Notes under the pieces: generated by a model | Database searches by the model: none | The model's input: the letters and a program-made list of their open reading frames with translations, nothing else | What the model was told of the DNA's origin: nothing | Shown: piece after piece, positions 1 through 8,212 of the stretch | How positions within the stretch are numbered: the first letter of the stretch is position 1 | Layout: the number at the start of each line of letters is the position of its first letter | Made by a program: the position numbers and the translations under genes | DNA from: Paenibacillus sp. 453mf | Lineage (GTDB): Bacteria > Bacillota > Bacilli > Paenibacillales > Paenibacillaceae | Reading direction: 5' to 3' | DNA: 50,156 nt | NCBI RefSeq assembly: GCF_900116105.1 | Contig: NZ_FPAC01000012.1 | Location: 1-50,156, forward strand

Positions 1-211
1 TCTTAACGAATATTGAAAAGAGCGATAAGCTCATTTAGAAAAACTGACGAGAACATTATGTTCTCTTTATTTTGCTCCATCATTCATACGGTCTTGCGAC
101 ACATACCGAATGATCTCGCTAAGCATTTTCGAAGAAAATGCTGCTCACTCGTTGTTCAGTTTTCAAAGATCAATTTCTCTCGCTCGCCTTCATTTTCTCT
201 CAGCGGCGACT
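1..211 (-). other. Pre-16S rRNA leader (rRNA operon 5' end; 16S gene lies off the left edge)
   Basis: Read on the minus strand, this stretch carries the Bacillales pre-rRNA signature TTTGAAAACTGAACAACGAG (within 145-169), typical of the sequence before 16S or 23S genes. It also has several short perfect hairpins: arms 122-130/134-142 and 49-56/58-65. A strong promoter lies just upstream at 217-246. No rRNA gene is inside the window, so the call rests on the signature, the hairpins and the promoter. The short plus-strand reading frame at 13-228 is not believed to be a gene. The interval 247-372 shows only AT-rich sequence and the safA terminator beyond it. Confidence 0.72.
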
Positions 212-216
212 TTTAT

Positions 217-246
217 AATATATCATAGATGATGTTATTTCGTCAA
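217..246 (-). promoter_or_regulatory. Probable sigmaA promoter of an rRNA operon
   Basis: On the minus strand TTGACG (241-246) is followed after 18 bases by TATATT (217-222), close to the sigmaA consensus. It directly precedes the pre-rRNA leader. Further upstream there may be a second, weaker promoter, which I could not fix. Confidence 0.65.
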
Positions 247-372
247 TAGTTTTTTTAAAAAATGTTATTCTATCAAACTATCAATTTCTCAACGCTCATC
301 CCCGTCAACGCGACAGGAATTATAGATTATCACATACCAAGATCTAATGCAATACTTTTTTAGAAATTAAAT

Positions 373-395
373 AAGCAGCTCATAAAGAGCTGCTT
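373..395 (-). terminator. Terminator after safA-like gene
   Basis: A perfect 9-bp stem (373-381 with 387-395, loop of 5) lies 17 bases after the stop codon. The following minus-strand sequence is T-rich (ATTTAATTT) rather than a clean T run, so it is a moderately good intrinsic terminator. It separates the coat gene from the rRNA promoter. Confidence 0.6.
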
Positions 396-411
396 GATCC
401 TAAATAGAATG

Positions 412-2016
412 TTATCTCTTAAGCCATGGATTTCTGCGCGCCTTTTTTAATCCAGATCCTTTGCTGCTTTGGTTTCTATTTGATGAGGTACGCTTTTTAG
501 CACTGGATGACACCATCGCTTTTTTAGTTTTACTCTTTCCGACTGTTGTTTTTGCTTTAATAGACATCTGTGCATCCTCTATCTTTGGAAGCTCGCTCAA
601 GCTATCTAAGTTAATGCCTGTTTGTTGTTCGGCAATATCGCTTTTTCCATCTACTACATTCTGTACAGCTGTGTTGTTATACGGTTGATTGTAATAGTCT
701 ACATAAGAAACTTGAGGTCCGTATTCATTAGGTCTGTAATAGTTCGTATACTGCGGCTGACGTCCATACGCCTCTGGATGCAATGCAGGCTGCTGATTCT
801 GTGCTGTCGCTGCCTTCCATTCCGACTCCGCTTGAGCATAGCTGTATGGCAAAGCTACAGGTTGACCGCATCCGCAATCCCCATATTGATCTCCATGTAC
901 AAGAGCATAATCCACAATATATCCGCCATGCTCGTATGTGGTATAAGATCCATCCGACTGATCATAGACACCTTGAACCATAGGAGATTGCTCACCATAA
1001 GGAACAGTACCTTCATGCGAACCATAATGCCCCGCTGGAGCAACTGGATGCTGACCATACGGCTGATGGAATCCCGGCCAATGTCCGGCGTGCCCTTTTC
1101 CGTAATGCTTATCTTCATAGAATGGCATCATCATTCCGTGTGTTGGGTAACATGAATCGCAATAACCGTAATCGGGTTTTTTAACAGGTGCTGGAAGCGG
1201 CATCGGTTTAACCATTTCAGGCTGTTTTACAGGCTTAGGCAAAGGTTTGGGTGGCGGGGCTACTGGTTTAAACTCCTTTTTAGGTGCAGGCGGCATTGGC
1301 TTCATCATCTCAGGCTTCGGAGCGGGAGCAATCGGCTTTGTAATCTCGGCTTTGGGAGGTACCGGCTTCGGTTTGGTCACTTCTGCCTTTGGAGGAGTCG
1401 GTGCAGGTTTAGTTATTTCTGCTTTTGGCTGTTCTGGCTTCGGTTTGGTCAACTCGGCTTTGGGTGCGGTCAATTTTGGCTTCGTTAATTCGGCTTTTGG
1501 CGCGACTGGTGCTTCTGGCATCGTTGGCAGCTTAGGAAGCTGAGGATAATTAGGCAAAGCATCCAATGGAACAATTTCTTCTTTTACGCCTGTATACTGC
1601 TCACTTCCCACTGTTGTTTTTGGAGATGTACCGGTGTGGGTTTGACCCATTTGTGTATTTGTTCCCATTTCCTTATTAGCGGATGTCCCGGCAGGAATCT
1701 TCACCGTTTCTCCTACCAATAGTACATTCGGGTTTTTCAGCTGCGGATTAGCAGCAATTAAATCCTGAAGAGGAATTCCCCATGCTTTGGACAATTTCCA
1801 GAGCGAGTCTCCTTGTACTACGGTATGGGAGTGTATAATCATATTTCCTGGTGGTGCAGTTACCGGTGCCGATGGAATCTTGACTTTCATCCCGATCGTT
1901 AATTCATTAGGGTTTGCAATTTCCGGATTTGCGCTAATCATCGTTTCTAAAGATACATTATACTTTTGAGACAGCTTATATAATGTATCTCCTTCTTTTA
2001 CAATATGGATTTTCAC
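412..2016 (-). CDS. safA: SafA-like spore coat morphogenetic protein, two LysM domains
   Basis: The protein has 534 residues. Two LysM domains sit at about residues 3-48 and 62-108; each begins with a typical hxVxxGDTLxKLSxxY pattern and ends in an xVKIP segment. They are expected to bind spore peptidoglycan. A Pro/Lys-rich tandem repeat follows (173-248), then a His/Tyr/Gly-rich low-complexity part and a strongly basic Lys/Ser/Arg tail (about 487-534). B. subtilis SafA, which lies near the pheA/pheB/obg block and recruits inner coat proteins through SpoVID, has an N-terminal LysM and a low-complexity body. Position and architecture both fit. The start is GTG at 2016, with GAGGAGG ten bases upstream. 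The second LysM and the Pro/Lys repeat differ from B. subtilis SafA, so orthology is likely but not proven. Confidence 0.75.
   Translation of the reverse strand: MKIHIVKEGDTLYKLSQKYNVSLETMISANPEIANPNELTIGMKVKIPSAPVTAPPGNMIIHSHTVVQGDSLWKLSKAWGIPLQDLIAANPQLKNPNVLLVGETVKIPAGTSANKEMGTNTQMGQTHTGTSPKTTVGSEQYTGVKEEIVPLDALPNYPQLPKLPTMPEAPVAPKAELTKPKLTAPKAELTKPKPEQPKAEITKPAPTPPKAEVTKPKPVPPKAEITKPIAPAPKPEMMKPMPPAPKKEFKPVAPPPKPLPKPVKQPEMVKPMPLPAPVKKPDYGYCDSCYPTHGMMMPFYEDKHYGKGHAGHWPGFHQPYGQHPVAPAGHYGSHEGTVPYGEQSPMVQGVYDQSDGSYTTYEHGGYIVDYALVHGDQYGDCGCGQPVALPYSYAQAESEWKAATAQNQQPALHPEAYGRQPQYTNYYRPNEYGPQVSYVDYYNQPYNNTAVQNVVDGKSDIAEQQTGINLDSLSELPKIEDAQMSIKAKTTVGKSKTKKAMVSSSAKKRTSSNRNQSSKGSGLKKARRNPWLKR
1273..1500 (-). 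repeat. 36-bp tandem coding repeat (PKAE[LIV]TKPxPxx)
   Basis: Within the safA-like gene a 12-residue unit is repeated about six times, the last copies degenerate: PKAELTKPKLTA, PKAELTKPKPEQ, PKAEITKPAPTP, PKAEVTKPKPVP, PKAEITKPIAPA, PKPEMMKPMPPA. The 36-base period is visible in the DNA. Such repeats may vary in number between strains. Confidence 0.85.
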
Positions 2017-2120
2017 AGGCCCAAAACCTCCTCACGTTTCTTCAGGCATGATATTCGCCCGTTCTTTCGTTACTCTCATCCTATGCAGCATCCGAACAAA
2101 TGACATCATTATCATAAAAA

Positions 2121-2176
2121 AATCCTCTTCTAGGCAGCAATCCCTTTAAAAAGAGACTACATGCGAAGAAGAGGAT
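2121..2176 (-). terminator. Terminator with long structured loop after ilvE
   Basis: A perfect 10-bp stem (2122-2131 with 2167-2176) is followed on the minus strand by a run of seven T. The 35-base loop can itself form a small hairpin (TCTCTTT with AAAGGGA). It ends the pheB-ilvE operon, 25 bases after the ilvE stop. A role as a leader of safA is possible but less likely. Confidence 0.75.
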
Positions 2177-2201
2177 CTTATCCGCCTATCACGCAGCAGC
2201 A

Positions 2202-3089
2202 CTAATCTGCAAATACTTTATACCCGTCTTTATCTACAACTTGGCGAAACTCCTCAAGCAGCTGGAGTGTAATCGGACCAGCAACACCGGTACCAATCGT
2301 TCTGCCATCTACCTTATAAGCAGCGATAACTTCAGCGGCAGTACCCGTAAAGAACACTTCGTCTGCTACATATACATCATGCAATGTGAAGGGCTGCTCC
2401 TTGAAGGGCAAACCTATTTTGTCTGCGAGTTCAATAATGGCATTTCGAGTAATGCCTTCTAGCGCACCCAAATAACATGGAGGCGTAATGAGAACCCCAT
2501 TTTTGACGATAAAAATATTATCTGAGGAACCTTCTGTAACGTAGCCTTGCGAATTCAGCATAATTGCTTCTCCAACACCAGCGTGATTCGACTGAATTTT
2601 GACCAGCACATTATTCAAGTAGTTCAATGACTTGATCTTAGGATTGAGTGCATCTGGGATGTTGCGGCGCTGCGAAACCGAGATTGTTCTTAAGCCCTTG
2701 AGATACGCTTCCTCTGGGTAAATGGACAGCTCTTCTACAATGATGACGACACTTGCCTTTTCGCACCGAAGTGGATCAATTCCAAGGTTACCGTAACCGC
2801 GCGATACAACGAGCCGTATATATCCATTTCTCATTTCGTTGCGACGAATGGTTTCAGCCATGGCCTCCCGCATCTCATCATGAGACAAAGGAATATCCAG
2901 CATGATGGATTTTGCGGAATCATAGAGACGATCTAAGTGCTCCTTGCATTTAAAAATATTTCCGTTGTATATCCGAATCCCTTCAAAAATCCCGTCACCA
3001 TATAAAAATCCATGATCAAAAACGGATACTTTTGCATTTTCCTTCGTCACATACTGACCATCAAGATAAATCCACTGTTCTGCTGCCAT
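2202..3089 (-). CDS. ilvE: Branched-chain amino acid aminotransferase
   Basis: A class IV (fold type IV) PLP aminotransferase of 295 residues that transfers the amino group to the 2-oxo acids of Ile, Leu and Val. The N-terminus (QWIYLDGQYV, then FDHGFLYGDGIFEGIRIY) is typical of the short IlvE type. The PLP lysine lies in PKIKSLNYLNNVL, and the C-terminal FFTGTAAEV loop is present. The start is ATG at 3089, preceded by GGAGGTG with good spacing; a longer in-frame extension into pheA has no ribosome site. It follows pheA by 19 bases and is last in the operon. D-amino acid aminotransferase is a related family, but the EGIRIY-type N-terminus favours IlvE. Confidence 0.88.
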   Translation of the reverse strand: MAAEQWIYLDGQYVTKENAKVSVFDHGFLYGDGIFEGIRIYNGNIFKCKEHLDRLYDSAKSIMLDIPLSHDEMREAMAETIRRNEMRNGYIRLVVSRGYGNLGIDPLRCEKASVVIIVEELSIYPEEAYLKGLRTISVSQRRNIPDALNPKIKSLNYLNNVLVKIQSNHAGVGEAIMLNSQGYVTEGSSDNIFIVKNGVLITPPCYLGALEGITRNAIIELADKIGLPFKEQPFTLHDVYVADEVFFTGTAAEVIAAYKVDGRTIGTGVAGPITLQLLEEFRQVVDKDGYKVFAD

Positions 3090-3108
3090 AACGAGTGACA
3101 CCTCCGCA

Positions 3109-3981
3109 TTATTGTCCTGTATATACATAGCAAGGATAAGAACCCAGTACGCGAACCTGGCATCCCAGAGCTTCAATCTCTGAAATAGCTGCAGGAAGAA
3201 GTACCGAATCCATTGATTCCATTACATCAATATAGAAATAATAGTTACCGAGCTTCTTTTTCGTTGGTCTGGACTCAATCCGAGACAAATTCAGTCTGCG
3301 CCAAGCAAAAGCCGATAATACCTGATGAAGCGCTCCAGGAAAATCTTCTGGAGGTGTGATAAGTATGCTTGTCTTCTGATGATCCGCCTCTCGCTGCAGA
3401 TTAACCGCATCTGGACCAATTAACACAAACCGGGTGTAGTTGTTATCATGATCCGTAACCCGCTCAGCCATGATATCCAATCCATGTTTCGCTGCAGCCA
3501 GTCTCGTAGCAATGGCCGCCCAGCCTTGACCCGGGTTCTTCTTCACAATCTCTACTGCCTCTGCTGTACTGCCTACACTTTCAAGCTCTGCCTGTGGAGC
3601 ATAAGTGCGGATAAACTGCTGACATTGAGGGATAGCTACGGGATGAGACATGATTTTGCGGATTTTCGTAAAGTCCATATCTCCCGCTGTATTCAGAAAT
3701 TCATTTCGATCGCCAATTAAATTCTGAATAGAGGGGTAAACCCATTCGCATTGCATAGGGATATCCACTTCATGTACAAGCCAATCCATATGTAGACTAA
3801 CCGACCCATCTATTGTATTTTCCACCGGTATAACACTGTAGTCACTCTCTCCTCGTTCCGTAGATCGAAATACATCCGATATCAGCTTGAAGTGTTTGCC
3901 TTCATATGGCTCGTCTCCTAGCAAAAAATCGAGCGCTTCATGTGACACGGTGCCTTCAGGTAGTATTGCAACTCGTTTCAT
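3109..3981 (-). CDS. pheA: Prephenate dehydratase
   Basis: Converts prephenate to phenylpyruvate in phenylalanine synthesis. The protein has 290 residues, the length of the monofunctional Bacillus enzyme with no chorismate mutase part. The catalytic domain includes SDYSVIPVENTIDGSV and the conserved NYTRFVLIG motif near residue 185. A C-terminal ACT domain (about 204-280, containing ESRPTKKKLGNYYFYID) binds Phe for feedback control. The start codon overlaps the thrB stop by four bases (ATGA), indicating translational coupling. Confidence 0.93.
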   Translation of the reverse strand: MKRVAILPEGTVSHEALDFLLGDEPYEGKHFKLISDVFRSTERGESDYSVIPVENTIDGSVSLHMDWLVHEVDIPMQCEWVYPSIQNLIGDRNEFLNTAGDMDFTKIRKIMSHPVAIPQCQQFIRTYAPQAELESVGSTAEAVEIVKKNPGQGWAAIATRLAAAKHGLDIMAERVTDHDNNYTRFVLIGPDAVNLQREADHQKTSILITPPEDFPGALHQVLSAFAWRRLNLSRIESRPTKKKLGNYYFYIDVMESMDSVLLPAAISEIEALGCQVRVLGSYPCYVYTGQ

Positions 3982-4940
3982 GCTTTAACTTCCCCTTTTA
4001 TCATATCCATAAATGTACCTTCTTGCTCGTCAGATACAAGCTGTGCACCCTGCAGATCTGGTTTGATCCACATCGTATCTGCTTCAATTCCTTGGGCTCG
4101 CATAGTCTCAACCATATAAGTTTCAAGGCCATGCTTATCCCGCTCTTCTTGATGTACGAAAGCGAGTACCGTCGGACCCGCGCCGCTTAGAGCTGCTCCT
4201 AGAGCCCCTTTTCGCGGTGCTTCCTCCAGTATTTCGGCCATCCCGGGAACAAGGGCAGCCCGGTAGGGCTGATGCAGCTTATCCTTCATCGCCGCACTTA
4301 ACAGATCGTAACGACCACTCGCCAAGGCGCCGACCAGCATTGAGGTTCGCCCGATATTATAGACCGCATCCTGAAATGAAAGCTCGCGCGGCAATGCTTC
4401 TCTTGCCTTCGTTGTCGACAATTCAAACTGCGGAATCACAACAAGCACTTCCAATTGTTCAGGCGGATTAAACGATATATGATGTGCCGAAGTACCATCC
4501 CATGCACAGACAGCAAAACCGCCAAACAGCGAGGCCCCCACATTGTCGGGGTGCTTCTCTATTTGCGTGGCCATCGTGAACAGCTCTTCCCGCATCAAAG
4601 GTGACCCAATGAGTTCGTTAGCTGCGACCATAGCACCTATAATCGTCGTCGCGCTGCTTCCAAGCCCCCGTGTAAGAGGAATTTCGGAATACATAGAAAT
4701 CTCAAGCTCAGGAACAAGGACTCCTGCTTTATTAAATACAGCTTGTGCCACTTTATAGACAAGGTTCGTCTTATCCGTAGGAATCCCCTTCAAATGTTCG
4801 CCATGCAGAGAGATAGTAGTCTCCTCTGCCCTCTTCATCTCCACATAAGAATATAAGCTGAGCGCCATCCCCAAAGAATCAAAACCTGGGCCTAAGTTAG
4901 CTGTACTCGCCGGGATTTTTACTCTTACGCTGTTCTTCAT
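3978..4940 (-). CDS. thrB: Homoserine kinase
   Basis: A GHMP-family kinase of 320 residues that phosphorylates L-homoserine for threonine synthesis. It has the N-terminal PASTANLGPGFDSLG motif, the ATP-binding loop PLTRGLGSSATT and a C-terminal ALSGAGPTVLAF segment. The start is ATG at 4940 after AGGAGGACC. It lies 34 bases after hom. No thrC sits between hom and thrB, unlike the B. subtilis hom-thrC-thrB order, so threonine synthase must be encoded elsewhere. Confidence 0.95.
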   Translation of the reverse strand: MKNSVRVKIPASTANLGPGFDSLGMALSLYSYVEMKRAEETTISLHGEHLKGIPTDKTNLVYKVAQAVFNKAGVLVPELEISMYSEIPLTRGLGSSATTIIGAMVAANELIGSPLMREELFTMATQIEKHPDNVGASLFGGFAVCAWDGTSAHHISFNPPEQLEVLVVIPQFELSTTKAREALPRELSFQDAVYNIGRTSMLVGALASGRYDLLSAAMKDKLHQPYRAALVPGMAEILEEAPRKGALGAALSGAGPTVLAFVHQEERDKHGLETYMVETMRAQGIEADTMWIKPDLQGAQLVSDEQEGTFMDMIKGEVKA

Positions 4941-4974
4941 TCTATTCGGTCCTCCTCGAAAGTAACGGGAAAGA

Positions 4975-6261
4975 TCATCCTTCTACCCGGTAAACACTCT
5001 TCACTTTACGAATAACACTAAGCGTTTCAAAGTGCTTCAGCACTTTATCCATGCTTGCTTTACTCGCATTATGGGTAACAATAATGATCTCGGCATCCGG
5101 ATTCTGTTCATTCGGCTGCTGCACAACGGAAGCAAGACTGACGTTATACTCAGCAAATATTTGGGTAATTTGAGCAAGCACACCTGCTTTGTCATCGACA
5201 TGCAGCAGGATGAAATTTTTATAAGAAATATGCTCATCTTGTATCAGATGCTTCTCTTTATAAGGGCTGATGGATTTCAGGCCGCTCACTCCGAGCTTCA
5301 AATTACGGATTACAGATACCAAGTCAGCTACAACAGAAGTAGCCGTAGGCAGTTCACCCGCACCTGCTCCATAGAACATCGTTTCTCCAACGGCTTCACC
5401 GTGAACAAATACCGCATTAAATACTCCGTTGACTGAGGCCAGAGGATGCTGCTGTCTCACCATCGTTGGCTCTACACTGATTGAGATTTGGTCATCTTGT
5501 CGCTCTGCAATACCTAACAGCTTCATTTCATATCCAAGTCTCTTAGCGTAAGCAATATCCTCTTTGGTAACACCAGAAATTCCGCTGACTGACACATCCC
5601 GAAGCTCGACGTTTGTATGGAACCCAAGCGTGCCGAGAATGGCCATCTTACGTGCGGCATCTAGCCCTTCTACGTCCGAGGTAGGATCGGATTCTGCATA
5701 ACCAAGTGCCTGTGCCTCTGTTAGGACTTCATCATACGAAGCCCCTTCCTGACTCATCTTGGTTAATATGAAGTTCGTGGTCCCGTTAACGATCCCCATA
5801 ATTCGTGTGATTCGGTCAGACGAGAAGCCCTCAATCAACGTACGAATGATCGGAATACCACCAGCAACACTAGCTTCATAATAGACGTCACAGCGCTTCT
5901 CCTCAGCTTTTGCTAAAATTTCCGCACCAAAGAGCGCCATCAAATCCTTGTTTGCCGTCACGATATGCTTGCCCCGCTCTAGCGCTTCAAGAATGTATTC
6001 TTTTGTTTTCTCCACTCCGCCCATGACTTCGACAATAACATCAATCTCAGGATTACGAATAACTTCCCATGGATCTTCTGTTAATTTATCAGCATCCACT
6101 GTAATATTACGAGCCTTGACCAGATTCTTCACAGCTACTTTTTCAATAACGATAGGAGAGCCGACTTGACTGCTCAGATCCTCCTGATTCCCTTCCACGA
6201 TTCGTATTACACCTGTGCCTACAGTACCTAATCCAAGCAAACCCACCTTAATCGGTTTCAT
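4975..6261 (-). CDS. hom: Homoserine dehydrogenase
   Basis: The NAD(P)H-dependent reduction of aspartate semialdehyde to homoserine, feeding Thr, Met and Ile. The protein has 428 residues. The dinucleotide-binding motif GLLGLGTVGTGVIRI is at the N-terminus, GIVNGTTNFILTKM and AESDPTSDVEGLDAARK mark the catalytic domain, and a C-terminal ACT domain (about 350-428, from ILLHVDDKAGVLAQI) implies feedback inhibition. It is the second gene of the pheB-hom-thrB-pheA-ilvE operon. Confidence 0.95.
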   Translation of the reverse strand: MKPIKVGLLGLGTVGTGVIRIVEGNQEDLSSQVGSPIVIEKVAVKNLVKARNITVDADKLTEDPWEVIRNPEIDVIVEVMGGVEKTKEYILEALERGKHIVTANKDLMALFGAEILAKAEEKRCDVYYEASVAGGIPIIRTLIEGFSSDRITRIMGIVNGTTNFILTKMSQEGASYDEVLTEAQALGYAESDPTSDVEGLDAARKMAILGTLGFHTNVELRDVSVSGISGVTKEDIAYAKRLGYEMKLLGIAERQDDQISISVEPTMVRQQHPLASVNGVFNAVFVHGEAVGETMFYGAGAGELPTATSVVADLVSVIRNLKLGVSGLKSISPYKEKHLIQDEHISYKNFILLHVDDKAGVLAQITQIFAEYNVSLASVVQQPNEQNPDAEIIIVTHNASKASMDKVLKHFETLSVIRKVKSVYRVEG

Positions 6262-6296
6262 CTTCTCATCCCCTTTATGTACCTAGAGTATCTCCT

Positions 6297-6734
6297 CTAC
6301 CCCTGACCTATCAAGCGTGTTCGTTTGACTCCAGGAACCTGCGAGAATTGCTCCAACATCTCGCCAAGGTCTCCACTGAGCCGAGAAGTTTCTACTGAAA
6401 TAACTACATTAGCACGCCCTTGGAGCGGAATGCTCTGATGAATGGTAAGCACATTGCCTCCATATGATGCCACATGCGATAGCACTTGGGACAGCATCCC
6501 AGACTCATGCTCCAGATCAATTGAGATGGTGACAATTCTCTCTCTCTCCAGCTGATTGACCAGATGAATTCCATCCTTGTATTTATAAAATGCACTTCGG
6601 CTTAGACCAACACGTTCAGCCGCTTCATGGACAGTCTTTACTTCACCGGAAGCGAGCAGCTGCTTCACCTGCATCGTCTTCACCACGGCTTCTGGCAATA
6701 TATCTTCACGTACTAAATAATAGTGTTCTTTCAA
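6297..6734 (-). CDS. pheB: PheB-type ACT-domain regulator with helix-turn-helix
   Basis: A protein of 145 residues from the TTG start at 6734. The N-terminal half (YYLVREDILPEAVVKTMQVK, then HEAAERVGLSRSAFYKYKDG) has a helix-turn-helix-like segment. The C-terminal half is an ACT domain with SIPLQGRANVVISVET. It matches B. subtilis PheB, encoded beside pheA and obg; proteins of this family act as amino-acid-responsive regulators (ThrR, a B. subtilis regulator of hom and thr genes, is this type). TTG is chosen because GAGGAG lies just upstream and the family normally begins at KE..YYLVRED. The in-frame ATGs at 6767 and 6833 lie at or upstream of the likely transcription start. As first gene it may regulate its own operon (inference). 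Confidence 0.82.
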   Translation of the reverse strand: MKEHYYLVREDILPEAVVKTMQVKQLLASGEVKTVHEAAERVGLSRSAFYKYKDGIHLVNQLERERIVTISIDLEHESGMLSQVLSHVASYGGNVLTIHQSIPLQGRANVVISVETSRLSGDLGEMLEQFSQVPGVKRTRLIGQG

Positions 6735-6776
6735 AAACGTCCTCTCCTCAAAGACTATTGTATTCATATAGTGGAC

Positions 6777-6805
6777 ATTATATCGAATCGTATCGAAAAG
6801 GGCAA
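6777..6805 (-). promoter_or_regulatory. sigmaA promoter of the pheB-hom-thrB-pheA-ilvE operon
   Basis: On the minus strand TTGCCC (6800-6805) and a perfect TATAAT (6777-6782) are separated by 17 bases. Transcription would start near 6770, leaving about 35 bases before the TTG start of pheB. No T-box or long attenuator fits in this leader. Confidence 0.7.
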
Positions 6806-6838
6806 TAGACAAATGGAGTCTCTTGCTGCCCATATTCC

Positions 6839-6874
6839 AAAAAACCGTGGATATCTAAGGAAGATACCCACGGT
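6839..6874 (-). terminator. Terminator of spo0B-obg
   Basis: A 13-bp stem (6844-6856 with 6862-6874, one G-U pair) with a 5-base loop, followed on the minus strand by six T. It lies 15 bases after the obg stop and upstream of the pheB promoter, so the two operons are separate. Confidence 0.88.
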
Positions 6875-6888
6875 AATTTCTTGTTTTA

Positions 6889-8199
6889 TTAATAGTAGCT
6901 GCTGCTTTCCACAAATTCGAATTCGAAATCGGCAATACGAACGATCGTACCATCCTTCGCACCACGTTTTCTAAGCTCATCATCGACACCCATATGGCGA
7001 AGGGTACGCGCAAGCTTCATAATGGCCTCATGCGAATTCAGCTGCATTCGTTTCATCATGCGCTCGATCTTCGGACTTTCCACAATAAACATCTCATTCT
7101 CCCGGACAATTTTGAAGCCTTCCTCTTCTTCTTTATCCAGCTTATAAACTTTGCGTTCACTTACTTCTGCCACTTCTTCCACATGCAGTTCCTCCGGCAT
7201 TTGATCCAGCATGTCTGCTGCCTTATAGAGAAGCTCCTTCACGCCTTGACGGGTAAGGGATGAGATTGGCATAATCTCAATTTCAGGATGAGAAGCATGA
7301 AGCTGTTGCTTAAAGTTCTCCAGGTTGTCTGCCGACTCCGGCATATCCATTTTGTTCGCGGCCACAATTTGTGGACGCTCCATCAATTTAGCATTGTACT
7401 GATGAAGCTCGTCATTGATCTTGACGAAATCCTCGTATGGGTCTCTGCCCTCAGATCCAGCCATATCGATCACATGAATGATAACGCGAGTACGCTCAAC
7501 GTGTCTCAGGAACTCATGACCCAGCCCAATACCTTCGCTCGCCCCTTCAATCAGTCCAGGCAAATCCGCCATAACAAAGCTGCGGCCTTCCCCTACATCA
7601 ACAACACCGAGATTCGGCGTAATCGTTGTAAAGTGGTATGCCCCAATCTTCGGGTTGGCACCCGATACGACGGACAAGAGAGTAGATTTGCCCACACTTG
7701 GAAATCCAACCAAGCCTACATCGGCCATAACCTTCATTTCCAGTACAATGTAGCGTTCTTCCCCTTCTTCGCCATTCTCCGCAAGCTCAGGTGCTGGATT
7801 CTTCGGAGTTGCAAATCGAATATTCCCTCTTCCGCCTCGACCGCCTCTCGCAACAACAACCTGCTGTCCGTGACGGGTCAAATCAGCGAGCACCTCACCT
7901 GAATCTTCATCGGTTACTACCGTTCCCGGCGGGATACGGACAATCATATCCTCCGCATTCGCACCGTGCTGACTTTTATTGCGGCCTTTTTCACCGCGCT
8001 TGGCTTTGAAGTGACGTTGGTAGCGGAAATCCATCAGCGTTCTGAGACCTTCGTCTACACGAAAAATAACACTGCCGCCCTTTCCACCGTCCCCACCAGC
8101 AGGTCCACCTTCGGGCACATATTTCTCACGACGGAACGATACGAGCCCATCTCCGCCGTCCCCGCCTTTAACATAAATCTTCGCTTTATCTACAAACAT
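6889..8199 (-). CDS. obg: GTPase Obg (ribosome assembly and stress signalling)
   Basis: An essential GTPase of 436 residues that binds the 50S subunit; in B. subtilis it is also needed for sporulation and the general stress response. The glycine-rich OBG domain is at 1-158 (KGGDGGDGLVSFRREK). The G domain follows with P-loop GFPSVGKSTLL, G3 DLPGLIEGAS and NKMD, then a C-terminal OCT domain. The start at 8199 (MFVDKAKIYV) has AAGGAAGGG in front; an eight-residue extension is less likely. It lies 13 bases after spo0B, the order found in B. subtilis. Confidence 0.95.
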   Translation of the reverse strand: MFVDKAKIYVKGGDGGDGLVSFRREKYVPEGGPAGGDGGKGGSVIFRVDEGLRTLMDFRYQRHFKAKRGEKGRNKSQHGANAEDMIVRIPPGTVVTDEDSGEVLADLTRHGQQVVVARGGRGGRGNIRFATPKNPAPELAENGEEGEERYIVLEMKVMADVGLVGFPSVGKSTLLSVVSGANPKIGAYHFTTITPNLGVVDVGEGRSFVMADLPGLIEGASEGIGLGHEFLRHVERTRVIIHVIDMAGSEGRDPYEDFVKINDELHQYNAKLMERPQIVAANKMDMPESADNLENFKQQLHASHPEIEIMPISSLTRQGVKELLYKAADMLDQMPEELHVEEVAEVSERKVYKLDKEEEEGFKIVRENEMFIVESPKIERMMKRMQLNSHEAIMKLARTLRHMGVDDELRKRGAKDGTIVRIADFEFEFVESSSYY

Positions 8200-8212
8200 A
8201 ATTATCCCTTCC

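Noticed and set aside
13..228. A 71-residue plus-strand frame at the left edge
   Set aside because: It runs antisense through the pre-rRNA leader and promoter and has no ribosome site or recognisable content.
622..1155. A 177-residue plus-strand frame, with several others opposite safA
   Set aside because: Shadow of the low-complexity safA-like gene on the other strand.
1273..1500. Periodic 36-bp repeats considered as a CRISPR array
   Set aside because: They are degenerate, in frame, and encode a Pro/Lys repeat with no unique spacers.
2078..2102. Possible sigmaE promoter before the safA-like gene (CATTT, then CATAGGAT)
   Set aside because: The spacer is too short and the -35 is poor; too weak to list even though SafA is sigmaE-dependent in B. 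subtilis.
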